Positions 37,329 to 49,900 are shown, counted from the first letter of the stretch. The stretch: 64,000 nt of DNA from Condylostoma magnum (GCA_920105805.1 CAKKTI010000041.1:24380-88379); one strand, 5' to 3'. The notes: generated by a model not told the origin, from the sequence alone. Translations and numbers: made by a program.

Positions 37329-38585
37329 ATGGAATATAAAATATTTTTGATTGTTATATTCAATGTTTTAAGTAGATTAGAAGCATAGTGGGAGGCAACT
37401 GCTTGGAATTACTAAAATACAGAGTTTTTCATGTAGGTTGGAATTGGCACTCCTATACAATGATTTAATCTTACAATATCAAATCAATAAAATGTAATAT
37501 TTAGATAGTTTATCTGGGTTCCCTAAAAAGACTGTAAAAACTCCCCAACATATAGGACCTTTAATTGTAATTAATCAAAAACTTGTGTAATTTAAAATAA
37601 AACAGATATATAGGAAATTTAGTTTAGGAGAGGAAAGTTGTCTGGATATATGGCAAAAGATTAAATATGATTTAATTCAGTGATTAATTAAAGAATTGAC
37701 TTTATGGTCGGCACTGAGGTTGATCTTCCTTATTTTTAGGAATTTCATTCAGATGGAGTAATTGGATTAAGTAAAGAGCTGATTACTTAATGATTTCCTG
37801 ATTTAGAGGAAAAAGGAGTGTTGAATTATGTTTTATAGTTTCAATCACTGCCTAAAAACTCGTTGATTTAATTTGGTGTTTCTGGATATGACAATTGAGC
37901 AAATGCTGATTTGCAAAACTTTACTAGTAATGTGAAATTCTCAGAAATTGATTTTTTCGGTATTTCATCCTATTTTGAATCGCAAAAGGGAAAATATATA
38001 CTAATTGACTCAGCCATTCATAATGTACTAGTCTCAAAGGATGTATTTAGCTATTTCAAAGATAATTTTATAACCACAAGTTGCTTTAAGGCCGATGAAT
38101 TTCTGAATTATCCTTCAAGTAATTATTTATGCTATTGCGATGGAGGAATTCCCCCAGGCTTCCCTGAGTTAAACTTTATTATGGATAATAATATTTTCAC
38201 ACTAGACTCAAAAGACTACATACATATTCCGTTTGTGAATAACATTACAAGAAGATCTTACTGTGAATTAGGAGTATAAGAAATACGAGGTGATATAGTA
38301 TTTGTAGGTGCTTAATTCATATAAAAGTATACAACTGTTATGGATTTAAGTAGGCAAAAAGTATACATAAGCGAGTAAGTTATAATTAGCGGCTTAGAGT
38401 ATACATTTTTAAACACATTCAACATAGATCTAGCTATAACAGGTGGCATTCTTTTTATTATCTTCTTAGTTTTTATAATTTACTTTGCTTTCATAATGCA
38501 CAGGAGAAATAAGAAGCCAGATCCCTCCTTACGAGAAATTACAAGACATGAAATATCGTATGATGATGAAGAAGGGATAAACTAG
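37329..38585 (+). CDS. Pepsin-like (A1) membrane protein, catalytic Asp lost
   Basis: About 418 aa before splicing. A signal peptide (MEYKIFLIVIFNVLSRLEA) is followed by the pepsin N-lobe: FFMQVGIGTPIQWF, FIWVPQKDC, RRGKLSGYMAKDQIWF and EFHSDGVIGLSKELI. The C-lobe (YILIDSAIHNVLVSKD, YIHIPFVNNI) leads into a C-terminal membrane span (GGILFIIFLVFIIYFAFIM) and a short basic tail. The first catalytic motif DTGSS is SNQQN and the second DTG is DSA, so it should not be a protease. A 15-nt GTA...TAG segment at 37494-37508, once removed, restores exact pepsin spacing. The stop is TAG. Confidence 0.85.
37494..37508 (+). other. Candidate 15-nt intron in pepsin-like gene
   Basis: GTAATATTTAGATAG has GT...AG ends and the 15-nt length typical of heterotrich introns. 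Removing it turns FNLTISNQQNVIFRQFIWVP into FNLTISNQQNFIWVP. That aligns residue for residue with pepsin's F-x-V-x-F-DTGSS-x-LWVP, so homology supports splicing. Confidence 0.7.
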
Positions 38586-38615
38586 TGTTTGTTAAATCGA
38601 TTTAAAACATTTTAC

Positions 38616-40037
38616 TTAAATTTCAGAAAACTTCAGCATCATCTCTATAAACTCACTTAAATCAATCTCACCGTCCCCGTTGATATCCACTTCCTCAATC
38701 ATAGAGCTCCATATCTACCTATCATACTCTTATCCTTATTTCCCTAGTAACAATTTCAGCTCATCAGCTGAAATTGCCCCACTTCCGTCTACATCAAAGG
38801 CCTTAAAAGCCATTTCTAGCCTTTCTCTCGATAGTAATTTCTACCGGTTAAGCGTTGCAACTACAAACTCTGTATAATCAATCTCCCCTGACTTATCAGT
38901 GTCTACAGTTGACATGATTCTATCTATTTCTGATTCAATATCAACAGATTCAGCATCTCCATATATTAAGTGATACCCTTCTATTAACTCTTATCTAGAC
39001 AAAGATCCACTGTTATCAGTGTCTAATGACTAGAAAATGTTGTAAATATCATCTCGTTCTTGCTTGGTAGCTAATTAAGTAGCAATGAATGTTAGGGTAG
39101 CTTACTGTAGTTTCTGATTGCTTTGAAATGAGGTCAAATTCTGGAATATTTTCCGGGCTTCGCTATGATTCAGAGGAGTTTAGCTTGCATATTCCAGCCA
39201 AGGATGTGCCAAGGCCTCCCTAGCTGAAATTCGTTGCTGCGGATTGTAAGTAAGCATTTTTGTAATTAAGTCTTTAGCCTCAAATGTTATATTGTCCCAC
39301 TCAGGGGAAGGAAAGGAGAATCTGCCACATGAAATCTGCTTAAAGATTTAATCGTCTGTATTACCTGTAAAGGGAGGAAATCCGCATAGAAGGATGTACA
39401 TGTTAACTCCGCAGCTTCATATATCACATTTTTCAGTATAGCTGCGTGTGAGGATCTCAGGAGCTATGTAGTAAGGAGTACCGTATTTTTAACTCAATCT
39501 ACTACCAGGAGTGAAAAACTAAGCTGTTCCAAAGTCAATAACCTTGACTCTTGCTGGGTCATCTTAACTCTCAAGTAAAAAGTTCTCAGGTTTTAAGTCT
39601 CTGTGAATCACATTGTGCTCGTGGCAATAAGCTGTTACTGATAAAATCTACTTCATGTAATATGCAGCCGTTGATTCTGAAAAAGAGCCACAGTTCACAA
39701 TTCTTTAAAAAAGTTCCCCGCCTTAGCAAAACTCGGTGATTAAGTAATAATTCTGGGAGTCTTCGAAAAATTCGTAGAGTTTTAGAATATTTGGGTGATC
39801 CAGTGCCTTTAGTACATCTACTTCATTGAACAGAGCCTGCTGTTCTACTTTAGTGCGGAGATTTTTCTTATGTATTGTCTTAACAGCCCTTATTTCACCA
39901 GTTTCTCTATGAGTTACTCTTCTTACACTGCCATAGGCACCGTCTCCTACCTTCCCACCTATTCTGTATGTTTCTCTGATAAGCCCTTGCTTTTACTTTA
40001 TGAAATCACCTGAATGGACAACTAATTCTTCTGACAT
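38616..40037 (-). CDS. Calcium-dependent protein kinase (CDPK)
   Basis: 473 aa. Kinase domain ~22-290: [24 protein letters not shown] (Lys), [51 protein letters not shown]. The junction and CaM-like domain hold four EF-hands: [42 protein letters not shown] and [14 protein letters not shown], all with canonical acidic positions. CDPKs couple calcium to motility, contraction and exocytosis in ciliates. There is no MGC acylation signal at the N-terminus. Trp in DIWSCG is TGA. The ATG follows the upstream gene's TAA by 2 bp. The stop is TAA. Confidence 0.96.
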
Positions 40038-40039
40038 TT

Positions 40040-42409
40040 TTAAAACTTAAAGGAGTTATTAATATAGCTTGATAGATAGGATTTAAGTCTATTGAGACTT
40101 TTAAATTGCTTTTGGATCTACGGCTGTTTTTAGTGATATTGTTTTAGTAGATGCTTAGTTACATGTGCTTATTTGTCTGATTGCTGATTATGTGGTCTTT
40201 GTCTTTATGTTGTCAGCACTTGTTTTTTATAAGGAGCTGGGAATAAGTGAAATTTAGATTTTTTGGTTTAGTGAGGAATTGCTTCGTTTAGCATTAATTA
40301 TGGTAAAGATTTACTGTTTCTGTTATGAAAGCGCGATTAAGTTGTAATTTATGGTAAAGAAACTTTCTACAGTTATTTTTGTTATTAGATGTTGGAATGA
40401 GATCTTTGTTAGTTTTGTTGCTTATAAGTTACTTTATTGAACTATTCAACTGTTTTTTAATGCCTTAGTTGATACTTCTTTTAAATTTTTGTCTTTTTTT
40501 AGATTTTTGGGGATTTCTCTGAAATATAACTATCATTATTTTGTGATATATTAGCTAGACTTGTATCTATAACTTTAATTTCATTTCACCATTGTTATTC
40601 ATTATTTATGTCGATATTAATTTCCTATTTTTGTTTAGTTTTTCCTTGTTCAATTGATTGTTAACCATCTCTTATATACTAAAACGATTTATTTACTTAC
40701 TTAACCTTTTTAGTATAAGTAAATGATTTACTCAATTACATGTCTTTGTCTCTTATAATAATTCTTCCTTTCTTTCACGTTTTTAAAAACCTAGAAAGGT
40801 ATAAGCATCTTTTAAAGTACAAATTAGGCCTGCAGTAAGTAAATAAAGCTTTTGCAAAGTGGAATCCAATTGCTTTATAATGCCTAACAGTCATATGTTG
40901 ATCTCATCCTTTCTTGGAGTTAATACTTGTATAATCCTCAGGTCCATACAGCGAGGATTCTAAAGTGTAGCTATTATACACGCCGATTTCTTTATAAACT
41001 ACAACCCTGGCTGTTTTCTCCTTTGACCTATGCATTCTAAAATTGTAATCTTTAAACTAAAACATTTTAGTCTGCCTAAAAAGCTATAAAGGTAGTAATT
41101 TAGCTAGAAAATGCTACCTTTGTCTTAGTATATCATCTGATTATTACCAACACCCATAAATAAAACTATTTTACTTCCTTGAGTGTCCGTGAATATCACA
41201 GTAGATCTTAACTTAGTGAATATCCTGCATTAATTTAAGTAATTACTTCGCATGGTAAATAGTACTGTGTATATCAGGAGTTTTTCATTTCCTATTGAGA
41301 TCATTTCCCTCTAAATCTGTTCTATATTTGCCATGACGCACTCCATCTGGATTAATCATTGGAATTATTTTAAAAACGAACTTTTTCCTTAAAATTTTTG
41401 CTTGTTTTCTATTGGAGATTAAATAATCAATAATTCCTTCGGCAATATGGGAGCTAATTGTTTCCCCAGGATGAACTCTAGATGTAATAAATACAACTTC
41501 TTTAGCAAAGTGTAGTTATTTTGCTGTTTTGTTTCTTATATATCTTAATTTTAGAGAGTTTCTCCCTGCTTGACTTAGTTGTAAAAACTAGTTTTCTTCT
41601 TCTATCGAAAGATAACTTTATATGTTATCTGTGATTGTTATAATATGGCAGTTATTATTTACTTAGGTTTTACATAGTGAATCAATACGTAAAATATCTT
41701 TATTTATCTATATTTACCTTAGCTTTTACTTAAGGTTTTTGTATGTATAAGGATAACTATACGCGAAATAAACTATATCATTTTCAAATTCGTAGTTATA
41801 CTAAAAGCTTAATTAGTATAAATTTTAACCTTCCATTTGATTTTTGAAGTATTTTATGTTAAATCCTCCTCTAGATCATCCAATCCCTGTTAATTATTTC
41901 CTCTTATTAGAAAAAATTAAAGGTTTCATCCCTTTATTATACAATGAATCAAACTTTACGAAGTTTTTTATATTAAATGCAACTGTACATTTTTTCATAT
42001 TTTAAGTAGCAAAATAGTATCATTAAGTTAGAGTTTTATCAGAGCAATCAGTTTGCAGTATTAAATCATAGTTGTTATCGTCAATCATAATTGCTTTTTG
42101 TAGATTTCCACTTTCAAATCGACTTTCAAATTTAATACTAGTCCTTAAAGGTACTCTAAGATAGTAATTAGTTTGATATTAAGGTAATTTATTGTCCTTA
42201 GTTCTTTGGTTTTATAAATTTTGTACTATTGATTTGTAACTCATTTAAGCATTCGAATCATAGACTAAATATCCTCCATCCTGAATAACATAGTTTTTCT
42301 TATAGGAAACTGTTTATCTTCTATTTTATCAGTTGCTTTAAGTATATTAACTAAGAATTTCATTAGTTCTTTAATCAATTTTAAACTTAGAATTTTACTA
42401 ATAATCCAT
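40040..42409 (-). CDS. Cytosolic carboxypeptidase (CCP/AGBL, M14D) with long Gln-rich tail
   Basis: 789 aa. The N-terminal beta domain ([25 protein letters not shown]) precedes [15 protein letters not shown], giving zinc ligands His and Glu (~305). Further motifs are [38 protein letters not shown] (third ligand) and [12 protein letters not shown] (catalytic Glu), so it looks active. CCPs remove glutamates from tubulin side chains and tails. After ~residue 530 comes a ~260-residue low-complexity tail rich in Gln, Lys and Ser, where most Gln are TAA/TAG. Frame choice in the tail relies on continuity from the catalytic domain. The TAA stop is 2 bp before the CDPK ATG. Confidence 0.93.
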
Positions 42410-42603
42410 TACGAGATATTATTATTAGACTTTGGATAAACATAAGTAATTGTTATGTAATATTAGTTTTCATATTGTAATATAAGTTTCCTTTAATGAA
42501 TATTTAACAGGCTATAAAGCAAGAGGTATTAAAGGGAAATAGTATAAGTGCCGTAGCAGATAATTGAAACTTAAGCTAATAAGAAGTAAAATCTTTATTT
42601 TAT

Positions 42604-44109
42604 ATGGAATTTATAAGTTTAGAAGAGCTGGATTTTACCATAAGTTTTAATGATGTTAATGCATATCTAGATTATTATGATTTAGTATCAGTAAATGTAA
42701 ATTTTGAAACAAGAAGATAGTTATGTAAGAGAATAGTCGAGTAATTATTACTGTCATTTGATACAAGCTTAGTGATAGAGGAAATTTTAGAAAAGGAAGA
42801 AAGCAAGTCGATTAATGATATACTAGAATTATTATTAAAGCAATGCTCACTAATAGACACAAAATAATTTACGAAGATTAGTATAAGAAATCTAAGTAAA
42901 AGGGGAAGGTTAAGTATATTATAAAGGAAATATGAAAAAATTCAATAGCAAACTGAAAGTATTGGCTATTTATAAGATTAATAATAGCATTAAGAAAGCC
43001 TCAATTAAATATAGTGTTAATAATAAAATCTTTAAGCTTACGGTTAAATGATATAACTGATTAAATCATAAATAGTAAGTGAAAAATTAGAAAAATAAAA
43101 TATTTTCAACCTAATGCAATAAATACAGGAGAATATAATAAATGATCATGCAGACATTAAAATTGATTTAAACTATTTACAATTAATTCTCAATTACATT
43201 GACAATATTGATGTGATATAATGATTAGATAAAATAATTTAGCATTATATGTAGAAAGAAAACAAATAACAAACTATAAAATATCTTAAACTACGATTAA
43301 AGCTTGATAAATCAATTGAATCTAAGATAAAGTTATCATCCTTTTATCATTAAATAGGAGAATTTCAAGCAGCTTTTAATATAAATTCTTAATTACTATA
43401 AAACCCTAATATAAATTGTTTACAGAAGTATGAATTGAATAATTTATGCTCTTATTATCACTCATTTAAAAAAGAATTCAAAGCCTAAGAGATGAGCATT
43501 TTGAGTATGGTAAATATGTAGGAAAGTGTATACCCATGTGATTATTTAAGAAGATAAAAGCTGTTTTTCAGATTAGCAGATTGTTATAAAAACCAGAAAA
43601 ATTATGAATAAGCCGAAGTATGTTTGCTATAATGTTTATAAATTACAGAAACATATAAAGATACCATTAATGCGGATTTGGCTTATGCTCTTTATGCTAT
43701 TAGCTATTTATATTTGGAAACTTAATAATTTGATAAAGCTAAGCAATATTTGTAAAGGACATTAGAAGTTTATTAAAATGAAACTAACTTAGATGACGAA
43801 ACTACTCAATTCATTTTAAATGAAATGGAAATTCCAACTATGAAGATTTCAGACATAATCAAATAATTCATTTAGTACTAGAGTTTTGAATCTTTATTGT
43901 TCCATTTATAAGTAACTATTTATCATGGGAATTAAAAGTTTTGTTTTAAAGAGCATTAATTTTATATGTAAACTATTAAAAGGGATCTATATAAAAAGTA
44001 TCAGTCTTAAATTTGTTTTATAGGTTATTAAATCAATTACTTGTATCTGTAATACTAGTAGTTTAATGCAAAAATATGTCAAATTAAAAGTATTTTACAA
44101 CCTTCTTAA
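42604..44109 (+). CDS. TPR-repeat protein (501 aa)
   Basis: The N-terminal half is helical and Gln-rich with no known domain (MEFISLEELDFTISFNDVNA). Residues ~255-400 have TPR-like helix pairs: LSSFYHQIGEFQAAFNINSQ, LADCYKNQKNYEQAEVCLLQ, YALYAISYLYLETQQFDKAK. The last ~90 residues are Cys/Tyr/Gln-rich. TPR arrays mediate protein binding; the partner is unknown. It ends TAA TAA. The start is 194 bp from the divergent CCP start. Confidence 0.7.
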
Positions 44110-44201
44110 TAATATACATTAATTTCTCTTATAATACATACTTTTTGCATATCTACTGATTCATAGTCTTATGAAAACGGATAAATTAATATAAAAGAAA
44201 T

Positions 44202-45167
44202 CTAATTAAACTAGTCTTCAAATGAGTCAGAGTAATTTGAATCCTTTTTTGAGCTTTTTTTTGAGCTCTTTTTAGAACTTTTACTACTTGATGAACTAGA
44301 TGAGCTTGATGAGCTAGATGATCTTTTAACTTCCTATTACGGTTGTTTTTTCTTGTTAATCCTTGCATATCTCTTTACAGGACCTTTAACATTCTTATTC
44401 GAATTTGTTGAGTTATGAATACTTTAAGCCTTTCCATTAAACTTTTTCCCCTTTTTAAGTGATTACAGACTTTTCTTTTACTTTTCATCTAAATGCTTAG
44501 CCTATTACCACGACACCTCTTCCTATACTTTCTCTAACTAAGTTTAATTATTCAAATCCTCAACCTTATTCACTTCTTCTGCACTTTAATTGACTTGTTA
44601 TAGCTTTTTATTATTTGGAGACAGTGATTAGCTTTTCATCCTTAAGTTTCTCTCGCTTCTTATAGGAGGAAGCCTTATAAACTTAGGCTTAGCTCTAGGC
44701 TTATGTCTTTCCATGAAATTGATCTTAGAAATATGCTACTTATGTTTTAATATCTCTTTAAACTCTCCTACTAGCTTCTATTTAGACAAATCTGAGTCTT
44801 TACTCTTAATTCTTTAGGCTAGAGCTAAATTTTCATTTTTTATCCGATTTAATTCCTGTTTTCTCCTTGTATCATGAAGCAGTTTCTTATTCTAACTTTC
44901 TAAAATCACTTTAGGAGTTTTTGACTTATTTTTTATCTCTTCAAGACGTTTTACTAAGGCTTGATTTTCTAGTCTTACTTGATATTCTTTTCCCTTGGGC
45001 AAAACAGGGCCTCGCTTTGGTAGCTTTTTAGTGTTTGGTTCTGAATTGTCTACTATCTTATAGCCAGGCTTTCGAATGCTTTTCAAGTTTTCGTAGTGTT
45101 TTTTCAGCTATTACTCCTAATCTCATAGAGTAAAGGAGCTAGTAACGATGTGCATCTTACCATGCAT
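44202..45167 (-). CDS. CFAP97/Hemingway-like protein with Ser-rich tail (321 aa)
   Basis: The N-terminal ~75 residues show a pattern of the CFAP97 family: LKKHYENLKSIRKPGYKIVD, then KEYQVRLENQALVKRLEEIK, where an I/V-x-R/L-E-N-x-x-L-x-x-R/K-L motif is typical. A basic middle (FMERHKPRAKPKFIRLPPI) leads to a run of thirteen Ser followed by KSSKKSSKKSSKKDSNYSDSFED. CFAP97 proteins are axonemal or basal-body associated. The end is uncertain between TAG 44211 (after SDSFED) and TAG 44202. Confidence 0.65.
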
Positions 45168-45242
45168 TTTTAATTTGTTATATATACAGAAATTGATTAG
45201 TTTTATGGGAAATGATTTAATATATGAAAAGTTAATTTACAT

Positions 45243-46205
45243 CTAATTAATCCATCTCAGCCTTCTTCCATTATCCCATTCTCCCTGATGTTCTCTACCA
45301 AATTAATCAATGAATTTTCCTTATCCATGCTATTTCCCGTTTTTCCAAAACCCTATATACTTTTTCCCATTAGGCCAGAAGAACTCTCCAAAGCCTTCCT
45401 TCTTATCCTCAACATAACCTCCTTTATACCACCTTCCATCTTTCCAGGTGAATATTCCCTGTCCATGCATTTAATTATTGTCCCACGTTCCCTCATACCT
45501 TCTACCATCATTCCAAGCATAATGCCCGGATCCCTTTATATTATTATCCTCGAAATATCCTTTATATATTGAGCCGTCAGCTCAATAGAACTCTCCATAT
45601 CCGTGCTTTAAGCCATTTTTATATTATCCATAGTACTTTGCACCGTCAGCTCATGTTTCAATTCCATATCCAAATTGCTTATCTTATAACCACTCACCCT
45701 GGTATACAGCACCGTTATTGTGTGTGTATGTGCCCATACCCTCAGCCTTATCATCTACTCAATCCCCTTCGTATACATCCCCATCGGCATGAATTAGTCT
45801 GCCGTAGCCATTTGCTCTGTTGTTTTTTCAATACCCTATATATTTACTGCCATCAGATCACAAAAGAATTCCACGGCCACTCTTCTAGCCTTATTAATCA
45901 AATTAACCTACAAATGTACTACCGTTTGTATATTTTATTGGTTTAGAAAGAATTTCAGAGCATTTGTCATCGTCTTGGAATATGAAAGGCCCGAGTTTTA
46001 GCTCTATTACTCTTGCTGTTTCACTTGTTGGCTTAAATTCAGTATACTATGAGGTTTTAGGAGAATTATAAGCTTACAATTAATTATAACAGATCTATTA
46101 ACTTTAATATGCCTGCTTTGATTAGTCCTCCATTCGTATTATGTCTAATTCCTCGATGATAGAAATTGATTCGCTTTAACTCATACAGGAACAACTACTA
46201 CCCAT
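45243..46205 (-). CDS. MORN-repeat protein with MGSSC acylation signal (320 aa)
   Basis: [12 protein letters not shown] suggests N-myristoylation plus palmitoylation. From ~residue 105 to 305 there are about eight MORN units (YxGxWKxGxxHGxG type), e.g. [60 protein letters not shown], ending [13 protein letters not shown] before TAG. MORN arrays bind membranes or phosphoinositides and scaffold cortex and cilia. A different frame across the last 60 bases would suggest a TGA end, but the GEWDNGRR ending fixes the frame. It lies 75 bp upstream of the CFAP97-like start. Confidence 0.92.
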
Positions 46206-46936
46206 ATTAAAATTATTATTCTAAACTTACATATTTTCATGATTGACTGAATTTACTAATAATTAAATAGCAATTAGTTATATTAAACAATTGCCTTCAA
46301 TCAGAATACCTTAAATATGAAGACTGATTTTGTCTCAATTATTATTAACTTTATGCAATAATATACTGGTATAATAACAAAAATTAATTATTTTGCAAAA
46401 TAGGAAGTAATATTATTAAAGCATTGGTGCGAATTACTTTCTTTTGAGTCATTTATGGATTAAGAATTTTAGATCGCTCACCAGAAGACGAGATGTTATC
46501 CTGAGAGATTTGATTGGATGTTTTGGAAGCTGCTAACTAGGATCTTAATAGAAGACAGGCACTAGATATATCTGCTGATGTAATCTAAGAGTAATAAAGG
46601 TCTAATGAAGGAATCATTTATAATTATTGTAGGATTATTTTATATTTCAAATCAAAAGGATTTAATTGTATGCAGTTTTTTGGAGTAGCTTTTTATTACA
46701 AGTATTGTAGAATAAGCTATAATATTCAATTGCTTTTATAATAAAAGAAATTAGGGGCTAGATTAAATTTATTATAAAACATCTACTACATATAGAATAT
46801 AAAAATACACAAACTAATAATAATTAAAATATTTAAAATCAATGCTTAATAATATAACTTTTGTGATAGTCACACCTAATAAGTCTTAAGCTCTAGTGCT
46901 ATAAAATTTCCAATCTTTAGATCATCCTAATAAAAT
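46206..46936. other. 731-bp interval without an assigned gene
   Basis: Between the MORN and PAS-protein starts. Around 46353-46620 both plus-strand frames look partly coding: MQQYTGIITKINYFAKQEVI from ATG 46353, and, one frame away, LDRSPEDEMLSWEIWLDVLE with strong purine-first codons. A short gene with a tiny intron or a pseudogene is possible, but I cannot define its ends. The rest is very AT-rich with nothing recognisable. Confidence 0.4.
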
Positions 46937-49900
46937 ATGGGTACACATAAACAGCAATTAGACAAATGACTACTGATTTTACACAGATAAATAACTTACT
47001 ACTACATTCTTAGGAGGAATATTTTAACTACATCTTCAAAATATTTCAGCATGCTCTGATTCCTAGCAACTTATATTCAACTTCTTGCAATTCTTTTCCC
47101 GGTTGAAGATCCAGGCAACTCCAATTGGCCAAATGAGGGTTTTGGTCTAATATTACAAGTGATAAACATAATCGGTAGACCATAAGAGCTTTTAACAAGG
47201 GACACAAGTGACCAGCTGATATTTTTTATTAGTTTTTCTGCTGTACTCTTTACTTTGATTTTTATAAGAATCGCAGTTATATTTCTGTGCTGGAGAATAA
47301 AAAAATTTGATCCTGATAGAAAAGTTTCTTATAAAAAGTGAATATAACATTTGATTAATCTAGACTAGTTTACTGCTTATTTCTTATTCTATTTTATGCT
47401 TTTAAGCCATGTAAGCTTTTTATCAAAGCAAATAGGATGTTATTTATATGAGGATTGTAAACATCTAATGACTAATATAACCTTGCTAGTACTAGGATTT
47501 ATTACATTAACTCTATTTATCCCGATTTCAATCACAGATAGAATATTCTTATCAAGTTTTTATGAAAAGTCAGGTTATATAAGCTGCATATCACCAGAGA
47601 GTCGATTTAAATTATATGGAATTAAAATCATAGTAGTATTTCTGATGAACTTTACTCGATATGATCAGCATGCTAATTTCCTAGTGATCTCTGTGTTTTT
47701 ATTGGGAATTTAGCATTTCATAACTCCTCTGAGATCTAGATGCTTTCATAAAAAGGTATTAAATTTACTAGATATGTGGATTGGGATAATTTTGATTATG
47801 TGGGCTTTAGTAAACTTTTTAAGGATTATCCTAGACGTGAGTAGTTTATCAGCTGTAGTTGTTTTTACATTGTGTACTCCTTTGGTAATGTACTTAACTT
47901 TTTTCTCATATGAGTCTGAGTTACTATAAAGAGTAATTGGAACATCTAGTCTAGAAATGTAGCTATTCCAAATATAAGGGAACTCATCATAAGATTTAGC
48001 TAAATGTAAGATAAATTAGCTTAAGGTCTTTAAATCTAATCAAATTAACTTCTAGTAGCTTTACTATCTTATTAGTCTTCCTAAAACTAATAATATCTGA
48101 ATTAGGTATCTAATATCTTACATAAGTAGCAACACTTAGACAATGCATGACTACATAGAAGTAAAGTATGCAATTAAAGTATTTGAGAAATTAATCGATT
48201 CTAATTAGGAAGAAAAATAAGCTTTTAACTTAATAAAACAATCATAAGTAATAACAGAGCTGGAGTACTATGAAGAAGCTTTAATCACAGCTCATTTTGA
48301 ACTATTTTCTGAGCTTTCTTGCAGCAATAAGAAAACTGAAAGAATTTAAAACTTATCGAATAAACTGTAAGTAATTTTTTAAGATTTCAAAAGCTTTAAG
48401 ATAAGAATTTTGCCTATAGCTCAGGAAAATATTATCTGTGTTTAAAAATTGGTAAACATCTTTGCTGCTTTAGGGGATAAAGCAAAAGCTGATAAATTTA
48501 ACAAACTTTTTATCAATTTAAAGCTTAAATCTGAATAAAATTCTTTTAAATGTTTTGATTCGAAATTAATAGGAAGCGATACATTTATTGTTATTATATC
48601 GGCTGGTAAAAGATCATATGGTAAAGTCCTAAATTGTTTTAATTAGTAGATAATAGGCTACAGAAAAACTGATTTGTAAGATGGCCATATAAATTAAATA
48701 TTTCCAGATTTTTTATAAGAAAAGTATCAGAAGTTTTATGATTATTAAACGTTAAAGGACTTGCCTTTTGATTTCTTTGATTAAAGTTACTAATTAATCA
48801 TATGAAACTCAAATTATAACTTAATGATGACTAGAACAAAGATAAAACTATTAAATTGCAAGTAAACAGGAAAATTAAGGATAGTTCTGGCCATAAAGCC
48901 GGATTAGGACTTTCAATTTGCTTTATTAGACAAATACAATATGATATAGGCATAAACGCTGAAGTTCTCAAAATATTTTAGAAATGAGGGCTGATATACA
49001 TAAATATAAGATGTCCTCTAGAGTGAAGATTATGAATAATTAATCGATAAGATTTTATGATGTTAAAACTCTTAAGTAAAAACTCATAATTACAGTTATA
49101 TATAGATAATAGAACACTCTATACTAAATTATGATAAAATTCTAATTTTAGGTCTTTTTAAAAATAAGCTCATTCAAGATTCCGATGATTTTATATAACA
49201 ATATCAATAAAACTAGTTTTAATTAGGCTCGGACTTTGACTACAATAATTTCAAATCCTCTGAAAACTAAGGCGATGTCAGCAAATAAGTAACAGATGAT
49301 AGGCTAATGATTGAGAAATTTCACGATAAGGCTTCATTTGGAAGTATATCTCTTCCAGAGCAGCAGTAATAATTTTTAAACAAGCGAATAAACCATATCA
49401 AAAGAATGTTTAGCATAATCAAATTCAGCGTAATTATTTCAACTATTTTCTTGATACTCATTTGTATATCTTGCAATTTAGCTTTAAGTGAAATATGCTC
49501 AGAGTTGATAGACTTATTATAGACAATTAATAAATTTGGACTTTTGAGAACCTCTTCAACATACGCAGCTTATTGCAGTAAAGAGCTATACTTGCAGAAT
49601 TATAATTTAAGTGTAATTGAAGAGATGTAAGCTAGAGACTGCCTTAAAAATATATCTTATGATTTTAAGAACTATACTGATTAGTTATTAGAGCTAGATG
49701 CTAATTCTTAAGAAGGAAATTTCAAAAGATCTGTGAATGAAGCTTAGTTTACTTGGCTACATTTCAATGACTTTTATTTTGAAACTTAGAAAAAGAATTT
49801 ACATCAAGTATATTCTCTAATGATGCAAAACTGCGATACTCTTAGTTAAACCTAGCTAACTGATATCAATAATAACAATCAGGCTTTTATGAATCTGTAT

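Noticed and set aside
40300-40760. Separate hydrophobic forward-strand gene between CDPK and CCP
   Set aside because: With all codons sense every frame is open; the minus-strand continuation of CCP fits better and reaches a TAA at the CDPK start.
45203-45259. TGA as the stop of the MORN gene after MEEG
   Set aside because: That was a wrong frame; the correct one gives the typical ending [13 protein letters not shown] and TAG at 45243.
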